Source: Diphasiastrum complanatum (lineage: Eukaryota; Streptophyta; Lycopodiopsida; Lycopodiales; Lycopodiaceae). Taken from it: a stretch of 64,000 nucleotides of DNA. The translations under genes were made by a program, and so were the position numbers. The DNA is taken from contig CM055113.1 of NCBI GenBank assembly GCA_029204225.1, forward strand, positions 945,973-1,009,972. Reading direction: 5' to 3'. The notes beneath the pieces were generated by a model. The model was not told where the DNA came from and ran no database searches. It saw nothing but the letters and a program-made list of their open reading frames with translations. This document shows positions 36,506 through 45,770 of the stretch, in pieces (within the stretch, counting starts at the first letter, position 1; the number at the start of each line of letters is the position of its first letter).

Positions 36506-39500
36506 ATGGCTTCCAATGGTGGGATCATGCTAGAGTCTAGTGAAAGGTTGAGTTCATCAAACTACTCTACTTGGAAAGTGAGGATGGAGTCCTTACTTGA
36601 GTTGAATGAACTCATGGACATAGTTGCAGAAATTGAAGAGAGACCTCTCACACTTCAAGAGCAACAAAGGTTTGATAAGAAGGCCAAAAGGGCTCTTCAT
36701 ATCATTAAAATGAATGTTACAAATGAACTTCTCAAGGAAGTTAGAAAGTGTCAAAGTGCAAGTGAGGCATGGAATGCCTTAAAGAAGCTCTTTGAATCAA
36801 AGTCCACATCTAGGGTATTGACCCTAAGGAGACAAATATTTTCTAGTAGGCAAAGAGAGGGTGAAAGTGCTCATGCATTTATCTTGAGAGTTAAGTCCCT
36901 AAGTGATGATTTAGCATGCATTGATGAGAACATAAAAGATGGTGAAATAGTCCAAGTTATGTTGAATGGTTTGCTAAATGAACATGCTAACCTTGTGCAA
37001 AGTTTTGCCATTCAAAGAGTCTTGCCAAGTGTGGTTGACTTGCAAGAAATCTTATTGGCTGAAGAACATAGGTTGCAATCAAAGCTTGATGGTGCATCCT
37101 TGCAAGGTGGAGGTGAAGAGGCTTTCTTCACAAAAGGCAAATTCAAGGGCAAAGGTAAAGGCAAAGGGAAATGGTCCAAAGGTGGTAACTTTGATCATGA
37201 TGATCACTCTTCCTCTTCCTCTTCTACTAAGAACAATAAGTCAAAGTTCAAGTGCTTTTATTGTGGGATAAAAGGTCATTTTGCAAATGAATGTTATAAG
37301 AAGAAAAGAGAGCAAGGAGAGAGGCAAGGAAATCTTACAATAGATGAGGAAGAACATAACACATGTGAATCACTTGTTATGACTTCAAGTTTGTTAGCCA
37401 ACATAGATGATAATGATCCTTGGTGGATTGATAGTGGAGCCTCATCTCACATGACAAGACATAAGGAATACTTTACATCCTTATTGTCTTATGAGGGAGA
37501 AGGTAACATCATCTACACTGCAAATGATGGTCAATGTGACATCAAAGGCATAGGCACTATTCCTATTTCCCTTTCAACAAATAGGAAAGCAAATCTTGAA
37601 AATGTTTTGTACATTCCTTCAATCACTAAGAATTTGCTTAGTGTAAGTCAAATGATTGACAAAGGACTTGATGTGGAGTTCATTGGAGATGCATGTTTGA
37701 TAAGTAAATGTGGATCCTTGATTGCTCAAGGTAGGAGGCATGGTAAACTTTTCAAGCTTGATGCATGTGTGATCTCTAATCATGAAGGATGTATGGCTAG
37801 GGAGCAATTGACAAACCAAGAAGTTTGGCACAAGAGGTTGGGCCATCCCAACTTCAAATCTTTGGAGGTAATGGCAAAGAAAGAGCTTGTTCTTGGTCTC
37901 CCTAAAAGTCTTGTTGCAAACAATAGTGTTTGTGAACATTGTGCCTTGTCCAAATCTCATAGACTTGCTTATTCTAGATCTACTTCTAGATCTAAAGAAG
38001 CTTTTCAACTTGTGCATTCTGATATTCATTCTTCTAGTACAACTAGCAATGGTGGGGCAAAGATGTATGCAACTTTCATTGATGACTTTAGTAGGTATAC
38101 TTGGATCTATCTTCTTAAAAGTAAGGATGAAGTGTTTGCTGCATTTGTCAAGTTCAAGAATGAAATGGAAAACCAATTCAATACAAAGATCAAATGCTTA
38201 AGATCTGATAATGGAGGGGAATACACCTCAAATAGGTTCAAAGACTTTTGTATAGCACATGGGATTAAGAGGGAGATGTCTAGTCCTAGGACTCCACAAC
38301 AGAATGGAGTGGCCGAGAGGAAGAATAGAACCCTTTGTGAATGTGCCAAGGCAATGAGACTACATGCTAATCTTGCTAAGTCTTTTTGGGGGGAAGCTTT
38401 AGCATGTGCTAACTATCTATGTAATAGATGGACAAGTGCTTCCTTGGATGGTAAAACTCCTCATGAGGTTCTTTATGGTAGAAGGCCGAGTGTCAAGCAT
38501 TGTAGGATCTTTGGATGTACATGTTTTGTCAATATCACACTTGATGATAGAACTAAAGAAGATCCTTCATCAAAGAAGGGTGTGTTTGTTGGCTATAGTG
38601 AAGTAAGCAAGGCTTACAAAGTGTACATTCCTTCTACAAAGAAAGTTGTCATAAGTAAGGATGTCATCTTTCATGAAGAGAATGTTTCCAATGTTGTTGA
38701 TGTTGATGTTGATGTGCCTACTAATCATCATGATGTGCAAGATGTCTTGGATGAAGATGGAGATGCCACTCCAAAGCAAACTTCAAGGAAGACTCAAAGG
38801 CAAAGGGCTAAGCCATCAAGGCTAACCTATGATGAAAAAGGAAAGCAAGTGGTGGACAACTCTAACTTTGCTTTTCTTACCTCTTTTGATGAACCAACTT
38901 GTGTAGGTGAAGCAATTCAAAAGAAGGAATGGATCCAAGCCATGGATCATGAGCATCAAGCACTCATCAAAAGCAACACATGGAGGTTGGTAAAGCTTCC
39001 AAAGGACAAGAAGGCAATTGGTTGTAAGTGGATCTTCAAGATCAAGACAAATCAAGATGGATCAATCAACAAGTACAAGGCAAGGTTGGTGGCAAAGGGG
39101 TATGCTCAAGAATATGGTATTGACTATGATGAGACCTTTGCACCCGTGGCAAAGATGGTAACTATTCGAATCCTAATCTCTCTTGCAACTCTTTATGATT
39201 GGGATATGTGGCAAATGGATGTTACTAATGCCTTCTTGAATGGTGATCTTGAAGAAGATATTTACATGGAGCAACCCGAGGGCTATGTTTCACATGATGA
39301 GCCTAATCATGTGTGCTATCTCCAAAAGAGTTTGTATGGGCTAAAGCAAGCACCAAGGAGTTGGTATGCTAAGCTCAATTCCTTCTTACTTTCTCAAAAC
39401 TTTGTTATGAGTGAGTATGATCATTCTCTCTACTTTAGATTGAATGAAAATGATATCACTTTACTTTTGATCTATGTTGATGACATTATCTTAAGTGGTG

Positions 39501-40459
39501 GTAACAATCTAGATATAGATGAAATCAAGATGGCACTCAAAAGAGAGTTTGAAATTCAAGATCTTGGTAAACTTCATTATATCTTAGGAATAGAGATTAT
39601 TAGAACTTCTAAATCTACATTCATATGTCAAGAAAAGTATGTTAACTCTATTCTAAAAAGGTTTCATATGGAAGATTGTAAAGTTGTTTCTACTCCTATG
39701 GAATCAAATGTAAAGCTAACTACAAGAAGTAATGAAAGATCCTTCAAGGACATTACTCTCTATAGAAAGCTAATAGGATCTCTTATATGGTTAACCATCA
39801 CAAGACCTGATCTAAGCTTTGTGGTTGGTAAACTAAGTCAATTTATGCAAGATCCTAGTGAGGCTCATTGGAAGCTAGGAAAGAGAGTACTTAGATACAT
39901 CTCGGGATCTAGAGATTTTGGCATCTTGTATGGAGGTACTACACCTAACCTTTGTGGATTTTCAGATTCAGATTTTGCAGGTGATCAAATGGATAGGAAG
40001 TCAACAAGTGCCTTTGCAATCTATCTTGGAGATGGAGTGGTCTCATGGCTATCAAAGAAGCAACCAACTATCTCTCTATCTTCCACCGAAGCCGAGTACA
40101 AGGCATTAACAACATGCACCAAGGAGATTCTTTGGATCAAGAGGATGTTATTGGATCTTCACTTACTGGAACCAGAGAAGACTCCAATCATACTTTGTGA
40201 TAACCTTTCAGCCCAAAGCTTGGCAAGCAATCCTGTTTTTCATGCAAGGAGCAAGCACATTGAGATTGCTCACCATTTTGTGAGAGATCAAGTCATTGCC
40301 AAAGAGGTGGAGCTTCAACATGTCTCTTCAAAGGAGTGTGTGGCTGATATCTTCACCAAACCATTGGGAAAGGACCTATATTTAATGCATAGATCTAATC
40401 TTGGAATGTGCTCAAAGACTATGTTGAAACTAGCATCCAATGTTGAAGAGGGAGTGTGA
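36506..40459 (+). CDS. Intact copia Gag-Pol polyprotein, 1317 aa
   Basis: One uninterrupted frame from ATG (MASNGGIMLESSERLSSSNY). Gag (UBN2 type) spans about residues 1-240. The zinc knuckle CFYCGIKGHFANEC is at 250-263 and the protease DSGA at 309-312 in WWIDSGASSHMT. The HHCC module is WHKRLGHPNF ... CEHCALSKSH. Integrase catalytic D506 (HSDIHSS), D568 (RSDNGGEY) and E604 (NGVAERKNR) have the DD35E spacing. RT has D905 (MDVTNAFLNG) and YVDD at 990-993. RNase H has D1154 (SDSDFAGDQ) and E1195 (STEAEY), and the end is ADIFTKPLGKD. It is translated as one precursor and cut by its own protease. The stop TGA lies in the first bases of the 3' LTR, and the PPT is coding. Length and motif set are normal for an active family member. 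Confidence 0.98.
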   Translation: MASNGGIMLESSERLSSSNYSTWKVRMESLLELNELMDIVAEIEERPLTLQEQQRFDKKAKRALHIIKMNVTNELLKEVRKCQSASEAWNALKKLFESKSTSRVLTLRRQIFSSRQREGESAHAFILRVKSLSDDLACIDENIKDGEIVQVMLNGLLNEHANLVQSFAIQRVLPSVVDLQEILLAEEHRLQSKLDGASLQGGGEEAFFTKGKFKGKGKGKGKWSKGGNFDHDDHSSSSSSTKNNKSKFKCFYCGIKGHFANECYKKKREQGERQGNLTIDEEEHNTCESLVMTSSLLANIDDNDPWWIDSGASSHMTRHKEYFTSLLSYEGEGNIIYTANDGQCDIKGIGTIPISLSTNRKANLENVLYIPSITKNLLSVSQMIDKGLDVEFIGDACLISKCGSLIAQGRRHGKLFKLDACVISNHEGCMAREQLTNQEVWHKRLGHPNFKSLEVMAKKELVLGLPKSLVANNSVCEHCALSKSHRLAYSRSTSRSKEAFQLVHSDIHSSSTTSNGGAKMYATFIDDFSRYTWIYLLKSKDEVFAAFVKFKNEMENQFNTKIKCLRSDNGGEYTSNRFKDFCIAHGIKREMSSPRTPQQNGVAERKNRTLCECAKAMRLHANLAKSFWGEALACANYLCNRWTSASLDGKTPHEVLYGRRPSVKHCRIFGCTCFVNITLDDRTKEDPSSKKGVFVGYSEVSKAYKVYIPSTKKVVISKDVIFHEENVSNVVDVDVDVPTNHHDVQDVLDEDGDATPKQTSRKTQRQRAKPSRLTYDEKGKQVVDNSNFAFLTSFDEPTCVGEAIQKKEWIQAMDHEHQALIKSNTWRLVKLPKDKKAIGCKWIFKIKTNQDGSINKYKARLVAKGYAQEYGIDYDETFAPVAKMVTIRILISLATLYDWDMWQMDVTNAFLNGDLEEDIYMEQPEGYVSHDEPNHVCYLQKSLYGLKQAPRSWYAKLNSFLLSQNFVMSEYDHSLYFRLNENDITLLLIYVDDIILSGGNNLDIDEIKMALKREFEIQDLGKLHYILGIEIIRTSKSTFICQEKYVNSILKRFHMEDCKVVSTPMESNVKLTTRSNERSFKDITLYRKLIGSLIWLTITRPDLSFVVGKLSQFMQDPSEAHWKLGKRVLRYISGSRDFGILYGGTTPNLCGFSDSDFAGDQMDRKSTSAFAIYLGDGVVSWLSKKQPTISLSSTEAEYKALTTCTKEILWIKRMLLDLHLLEPEKTPIILCDNLSAQSLASNPVFHARSKHIEIAHHFVRDQVIAKEVELQHVSSKECVADIFTKPLGKDLYLMHRSNLGMCSKTMLKLASNVEEGV
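40445..40454 (+). promoter_or_regulatory. Polypurine tract of element A
   Basis: GAAGAGGGAG immediately before the 3' LTR, the plus-strand primer site. It doubles as the last codons of Gag-Pol. Confidence 0.9.
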
Positions 40460-41109
40460 AAATTGTCAACATTTCCTAGCTAGTTTGAGGCCTAAATTGG
40501 CTAAAATTGTAAATAGTTTTGGTTCTGGAGTTTCACACGTGTGAACCAGGCCACAATGTTTTTATTTACTGTATTTTTTCAGTATGATGAAGTGTCAAAC
40601 TTCATACCCTTCAAAATGAGACCATTTTGATGTATTTTGGTCATATAAGCCATTTTTAGCTATTTTTCCTATATAGGGAATATCTAGGGTCAAGTACCTT
40701 CTAGAGAGAGGAGAGAGAGTCATCTTCCTCATCCATAAATAGTAGGGAAGTCGTGGAGAACAGGTTGGAGAAACCTTTTGTATGCTTCATTGAGATCAAT
40801 AGATCATTGTCATTGTTTCTTCCTCCATTGAGAGCATTGTTGTGTGTATTGTCTTCAAGCTATTGTGTATGATCTTAGGTGCTTTCCAAAAGTGATAGGC
40901 TGATGTATTATGGACTGTATAATGCTATTTTGGGCCGCACTTGATGTTTATGGAAGTTTCCATTTGTGATAAATGCTTTTTGATCAAGTTCTTTGCATTC
41001 TAGGTAGCATAGAATGTGTTGCCAATTCCTAGCTTATGTAGTTTGGAGTGCAAGCATTCAAGCCAATGATCTTGGAGTTTAGATCCACTTAGGATCTATA
41101 TTTTTCACA
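40455..41109 (+). repeat. 3' LTR of element A
   Basis: 655 bp, identical in length to the 5' LTR with 3 substitutions. It is followed by TAATG at 41110-41114. The palindrome is at 40532-40545. Confidence 0.97.
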
Positions 41110-41114
41110 TAATG

Positions 41115-41699
41115 GATCTATTTTTGCAGCATATTGAAGACTCAAGTAAGGTCAAGGGAACATCAAGGAAGTGTTGTTCAAGTTTACTTTACTTGTTCTA
41201 TCTCATGTTTGAGCAATTTCATGAGGATGTGTGCAGATTGTCAAGATATGGTAAAACTAGCTACATTGGTGAACATTGTTTTGATGTTGGATTTGTAATA
41301 GCATTCTTGGCTGGCTTTGCTGATGTAAATGAAGCTATTGGAGGTTCATTATGTCACTCATTCATGGTCAAGTCATCAAGGTATGATGGTATCTTGAGGC
41401 AAGATGAAGATGGAGGCTCGTTCATGGAGTGTCATGGTGGATACAAGGCAACAAAGGACAAAGGAGGACGAGACATGCAAGCAAAAGTTGATCACTCACA
41501 TTTATTGTTTGTTTACTGTATTTTTCCAGATAGTTCAGAGTTGGAAGCATGGTGGAATCATTTCATTTACATTCTATTTGATTCTGCATGTTCTAGTTAC
41601 ATCTTGATATGTAAAATTGATGTAAGAAATAGTGAAGCATCCCAAGTGGACACTATTCTCTATATCAATTATGTTCTTTCTATTTTGAGCATTACATGA
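41115..41699 (+). CDS. Unidentified frame interrupted by element A, 3' part
   Basis: It continues the frame of 34502-34678 for 194 codons (about 253 in total) to a TGA. It contains a moderately hydrophobic stretch FVIAFLAGFADVNEAIGGSL, a charged middle GGYKATKDKGGRDMQAK and an aromatic patch LEAWWNHFIYILFDSA. No domain recognised. Parts are T-rich with AG-like acceptor contexts (TTTGCAG near 41126, TTTCCAG near 41530), so some may be intron of a captured gene rather than coding. Confidence 0.35.
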   Translation, partial: DLFLQHIEDSSKVKGTSRKCCSSLLYLFYLMFEQFHEDVCRLSRYGKTSYIGEHCFDVGFVIAFLAGFADVNEAIGGSLCHSFMVKSSRYDGILRQDEDGGSFMECHGGYKATKDKGGRDMQAKVDHSHLLFVYCIFPDSSELEAWWNHFIYILFDSACSSYILICKIDVRNSEASQVDTILYINYVLSILSIT

Positions 41700-41714
41700 T
41701 TATTGAAAGGAGGT

Positions 41715-41974
41715 CTATTCTCAGAAAGAAGATCATTCTTATGATGGATCAAAGTTCTATTGTCAAAAACTATGCTAGGAGCAAGCACATTGAGATACAA
41801 TATCATTTTGTGAGGGAGCAAGTCATTGCAAATGAGGTGTAGCTTCAACATGTGTCTTCAAGGGAATGTGTAGCTGATATCTTCACCAAAGCATTGGAAA
41901 AAGACTTGTTCATGAAGCGTAGGACTCACTTGGAGTATTATCAAAGTCTATGCTAAAACTAGTTGAAGAGGGAG
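41715..41974 (+). pseudogene. Copia RNase H tail of element C
   Basis: Plus frame YARSKHIEIQYHFVREQVIA, a TAG, then LQHVSSRECVADIFTKALEK, closely related to the end of element A pol. It is followed by the purine tract GAAGAGGGAG and LTR C. Truncated on the left. Confidence 0.8.
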
Positions 41975-42618
41975 TGTGAAAGATTCAACTAGTTTCATCA
42001 CATTTTGCAATATTTCCATATTTGGCATATTGAGGCCAAAACTTGTTTTAGACTTAGAGGTTGACTTTTCAAAGTTCATTAGTCTAAATTTCATTTGAAT
42101 AAACACTTTTCGAAAGTGTGGGAAAGTTAGAATGTGAGTTTGAGTACAATTTGAATAGTTGGGTACATTGAATCTAGACCCAAAATTGGTAGGATTAGCA
42201 TTTTGGTGGGAACGCCAGGTGGCCAAATAGGGTTTGGACCCGTTATAAAAGGATGTAACTCATGGAGAGAGCAATCTTCTCTCTTCTCTATCTCATTTCA
42301 TGCTTATACATGCTTCTCTTGGGTTCTACTATCCATTGGTGCACTATCTTGGTGTTTGCTTGTGATTCTATGTGTAGAATGATTTATATTTACTATTTTG
42401 GATCCACACGTGTGAAATACAGTATCTTGCTGGTTTTGTATGGACAGCGACAGTACTTTTTCATTTCATTCAAGTTTGATCAAGTTTTATTGGTGTTTGC
42501 ATCTCATTTTGTGTGTAGATGCTGATTTTTCTACATTGGTGAGATTGGTAGTGTATTTCTCTTTCTAACCAAAGATCATTCAAGTAGATTGGATCTTAAG
42601 GATCTGAAATCTTTCACA
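41975..42618 (+). repeat. 3' LTR of element C, 644 bp
   Basis: TGTGAAAGATTCAACTAG ... GAAATCTTTCACA, starting right after the PPT. TATA-like TTATAAAAGG is near 42243, and CACACGTGTG is at 42405-42414. Its ends resemble LTR A (TGTGAAA...TTTCACA) but the body differs. No 5' partner in the window. Confidence 0.8.
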
Positions 42619-42639
42619 ATGAGCATCCATTCAAAACTA

Positions 42640-44290
42640 TTTTTGTCAGTTATTATTCTTCTAATGGAATGTATCGACTATATAATATGGAAATCTATAA
42701 AGTTTTCACTTTGTCTAACAGGGATGTGACTTTTATTGAAGATCAGTTTCTCGACTTGAAGGGCGAGGACCAGATGCAATCCACATATTCTACCCCAACA
42801 ACTAATAATATCGAAATCTCATTTCGATTCTTTCAAGCAGTCAACTTGTATGGTCAGAATCAGAAGACATTCAAGAAGCTGCAACTTAAGAACAGCCGAT
42901 ACAACTGACACACCCCACACAAAGTTGAATTTTGCAACCAGAAGCCTCAAAAAGAAGATCAACAAGAATTTTAGTTCAACCTGTGTGATATACTGATGGA
43001 TTTGCTCATATTCTATTCGGGAGCCAACCACAATTGAGGAAGGCCGACTCAGATATCTGGAAAGAGAATATGGACAAGGAGTACAAGTCACTACTGAGAA
43101 ACAATACATGGACTGTCACCAAGATGTCAGCAGGCATGAAGATTATCAATTGCAAATAGATCTTTAAGATCAAGTATAAAGTAGATGGCAACATCGATAG
43201 AAGGAAAGTTGGACTTGTGGCAAGGATATTTTCAAAAGTTTCCAATATTGACTACTTCGAAACCTTTAGTCCAGTGTCAAGCACACTTTCATCTGACTAC
43301 CATTGTCAAATGCTGCTGCAGTCAATCTTGAGGTACACCAGATGGATGTACAAACAACATTCCTCAATGGAGTTATTGAGGAGGACATTTATATGATCCA
43401 GCCAGAAGGCTATATCCTCAATGGTCAAGAAGACCAGATATAAAAACTCCATAAAGCTTTGTATGGTCTGAAACAACCTTCTAGAGCGTGATTTAATCGA
43501 TCATGAATTTGGTTGAACCAAGCTTTGTAGACTGTAATGTATACTTCAAAGCTATTAATCGAATCTTTGTCATCATCACACTCTACATGGATGATACGTT
43601 GTTGTTTGGCAACAATATCGGCCTAACAAAGAATACTAAGAGGATGCTATCTCAAGAATTTGAGATGACAGATCTGGGAGAGGTCTACTATTGTCTCGGG
43701 ATTCAAATCCACAGAGTCAAAAATAGAAGGCTTTTCTACATCATTCAGTAGAGGTACTTCCATTATCAAAATTCAGTTTGATGAATTGCAAGCTTGTGCA
43801 AAATACCATCAACCCAGGCTTAAAATTATCTAAGGAGCAATGCCCTAAAACTGATGAGTAGAAGGCCAAAATAAAGCAATATTCATATCAATCAATTATC
43901 GGATCTCTGATGTATGCTATGATATCGACTAGACTGATCTAGCATACACTGTCAGCTCTTTAAGCCAATATATGGCTAATCCTGGTATGGTCCACTGGAA
44001 AGCTCTTCTAAGAATTCTTAGATATGTACAAGCTACCATCGACCTTTGCATCTGCTATGGAGATGAAGATCCATCCGATATCCATACACTTCATGGATGT
44101 ACAGATGCGAATTGGACAGGCGATATTGACACCAGAAGACCTACATTTGGAGTTGTACAACATGATGGTTACAACTCCTAGGCGATTAGGAATGGTCTAG
44201 AATCTTGGAATAGTCAAAAGCATACCTCCATTGCAATGTCTTCAATAGAATCGGAGTACATCGCAGCCTCTCAAGCTACCAAAGAGAAAA
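42640..44290 (+). pseudogene. Copia remnant L, RT and RNase H
   Basis: Plus-strand pieces: NGMYRLYNMEIYKVFTLSNR with DVTFIEDQF (integrase tail), WKENMDKEYKSLLRNNTWTV (RT start), a much altered middle, MDDTLLFGNNIGL where YVDD should be (here YMDD), LGEVYYCLGIQIHRVKNRR, YQSIIGSLMYAMIST, MVHWKALLRILRYVQATIDL and GCTDANWTGDIDTRRPTFGV, to SSIESEYIAASQATKE. A different copia lineage from A-G. Many stops and shifts. Confidence 0.75.
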
Positions 44291-44918
44291 TTTGTTTGTT
44301 AAATGTTGTTCATTCAGATATATGTGGACCTATGCAAACTCCATCATTGCTAGATGCAAAGTATTTCATTACTTTTATTGACAAATTTTCTAGAAGAACA
44401 GTTGTTTACTTCATTAAGTAGAAATCAGAGGCTTTCAACAAGTTTCAACAATTCAAGGAGCATGCAAAAAATCAAACTGGCAAAAGAATCAAAGTATGAG
44501 GTCCGACAACGGGGGAGAATACATCTCCACTGAATTTAAGGAGTATTGCCTTAACAGCGGCATTGAGCAACAATACATTATCTCCTATTCACCTCAGTCG
44601 AATGGTCTTGCTAAAAGAAAAAACAGAACCTTAGTCGAATCGGCAAAGTGCATGCTTGCACATGTGACACTTCCAAAGTCCTTCTGGGCTGAAGCTGTTT
44701 TAATAGCAATCTATATTCAAAATAGATGTCCTACTAAAGGTCTCTTAGCCAAAATTCCATACGAAGTTTGGACAGGTACCAAACCTTCTTTATCGAACTT
44801 ACGAGTCTTTGGATGTACAAAATCGCTCACAAGTGGCTCTGACATATCGGAGATCATCGACAATCTTGATCGCACATCTTATCGGGTGAAAGATAGTTTA
44901 TTGTTCCACTTGAATTGA
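44291..44918 (+). pseudogene. Copia remnant L, integrase placed after RNase H
   Basis: Immediately after the RNase H piece comes an integrase: VVHSDICGPMQTPSLLDAKY (first Asp), FITFIDKFSRRTVVYFIK, RSDNGGEYISTEFKEYC (second Asp), SPQSNGLAKRKNRTLVESAK (Glu replaced: AKRKN instead of AERKN) and SFWAEAVLIAIYIQNRCPTK. The order RT-RNase H-integrase is the reverse of a normal copia pol, so this is a junction between two copies or a rearrangement. Ala-Lys in place of Ala-Glu removes the catalytic residue. Confidence 0.8.
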
Positions 44919-45553
44919 AGCTAAAGACTTACCCTAACCATTTAGCAAGTGAATTTTTGGGAAGTCCTAACTAGCACATCACAACCAACTTGATGTCGCA
45001 ATTTACAACCTAATTTTTTAGTATAAATAGCTACTCATATTTCTACATTATCATCATCAATAAGCATCTTAGATCATTTTTTGAATGATCTAATATTGAA
45101 ACATAGTTAGCATCTCTCTCAAGCTTGAAAGCTTGAACACTCTTGAGCATTCTAGCTCAGTTCTTTAGAGTTGATTTAGAGTTCGCTATTGCGTTTACTG
45201 CTTATTAGCGGTAGTGCTTAATTCAGACAGAGTTACAATCACTCAGAGATAGCTTAGAGCACGTGGCTTTGATCCACAATTCCTTTGTGCTCATTTCCAT
45301 TCTAATTTGTTTCTTTCATTGAATCAATCTATCTTTTATTGCGTTCAGTATCATATCAGTATGTATGCATCTCTGTAATTCTTTTGTAACTGATAATCTC
45401 TTATTATTTGTTTGATCATTCAATGCTTTATGTTTGGCTACGTAATCACTTAGTTGCTAGTGATTTCAAATTCAGATTGAACATGATTTCTTGTCAAAAA
45501 GGTGGGGATGACCAGCAATGGAAGCTTGAAGCTTGAAGCTTTGAGCGTAGGCA
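44919..45553 (+). repeat. LTR-like promoter-bearing segment
   Basis: Non-coding, with a clear TATAAATAG at 45022-45030, CTTGAAAGCTTGAACACTC repeats and a T-rich downstream part, typical of a copia LTR or its U3-R. Borders are not defined. It ends near the purine-rich AAAAAGGTGGGGATGA at about 45500. Confidence 0.35.
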
Positions 45554-45770
45554 TGTAGGATCGAAAATGCAACAGTTAGCAGCAGAAATATTCAACATGA
45601 ATCATTCATACAAATTGCGCAAATGAACAATATAGTAGTGAGATAGAAAAATTGCACTCTGATTAATATCAACAGTGAGTACAATGGCTTAAAATAATAA
45701 CTTTAGCTTGCTGAGTGTGATAACCCTGGCTACAGAAGAACTTTGATTATAATGTTAAAACAACACTTAC
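45554..45770 (+). repeat. Repeat terminus matching 9560-9789 (inverted)
   Basis: It starts TGTAGGATCGAAAATGC and shares about 200 bp, with scattered mismatches, with the reverse complement of 9560-9789 (for example CACTCTGATTAATATCAA and GATAACTTTAGCTTAC-like text). This is the same LTR terminus as the putative gypsy LTR, in the opposite orientation. Confidence 0.55.

Larger units (their letters stand above)
34679..41109 (+). mobile_element. Complete Ty1/copia retrotransposon A, 6431 bp
   Basis: Bounded by two 655-bp LTRs, with an initiator-Met PBS, a 1.16-kb leader, a single intact Gag-Pol frame, a PPT abutting the 3' LTR, and a perfect TAATG duplication. The LTRs differ at only 3 of 655 positions by direct comparison (near 35118, 35286 and 35322 of the 5' copy), which implies recent insertion. 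It sits inside the tail of copia B. All catalytic motifs are present, so it is a candidate autonomous, possibly still mobile, element. Confidence 0.97.

Noticed and set aside
37619-38176. 185-codon antisense frame inside the integrase of element A
   Set aside because: A shadow of the strongly conserved plus-strand Gag-Pol, with no motif of its own. The same holds for other antisense frames in 32.2-39.1 kb.
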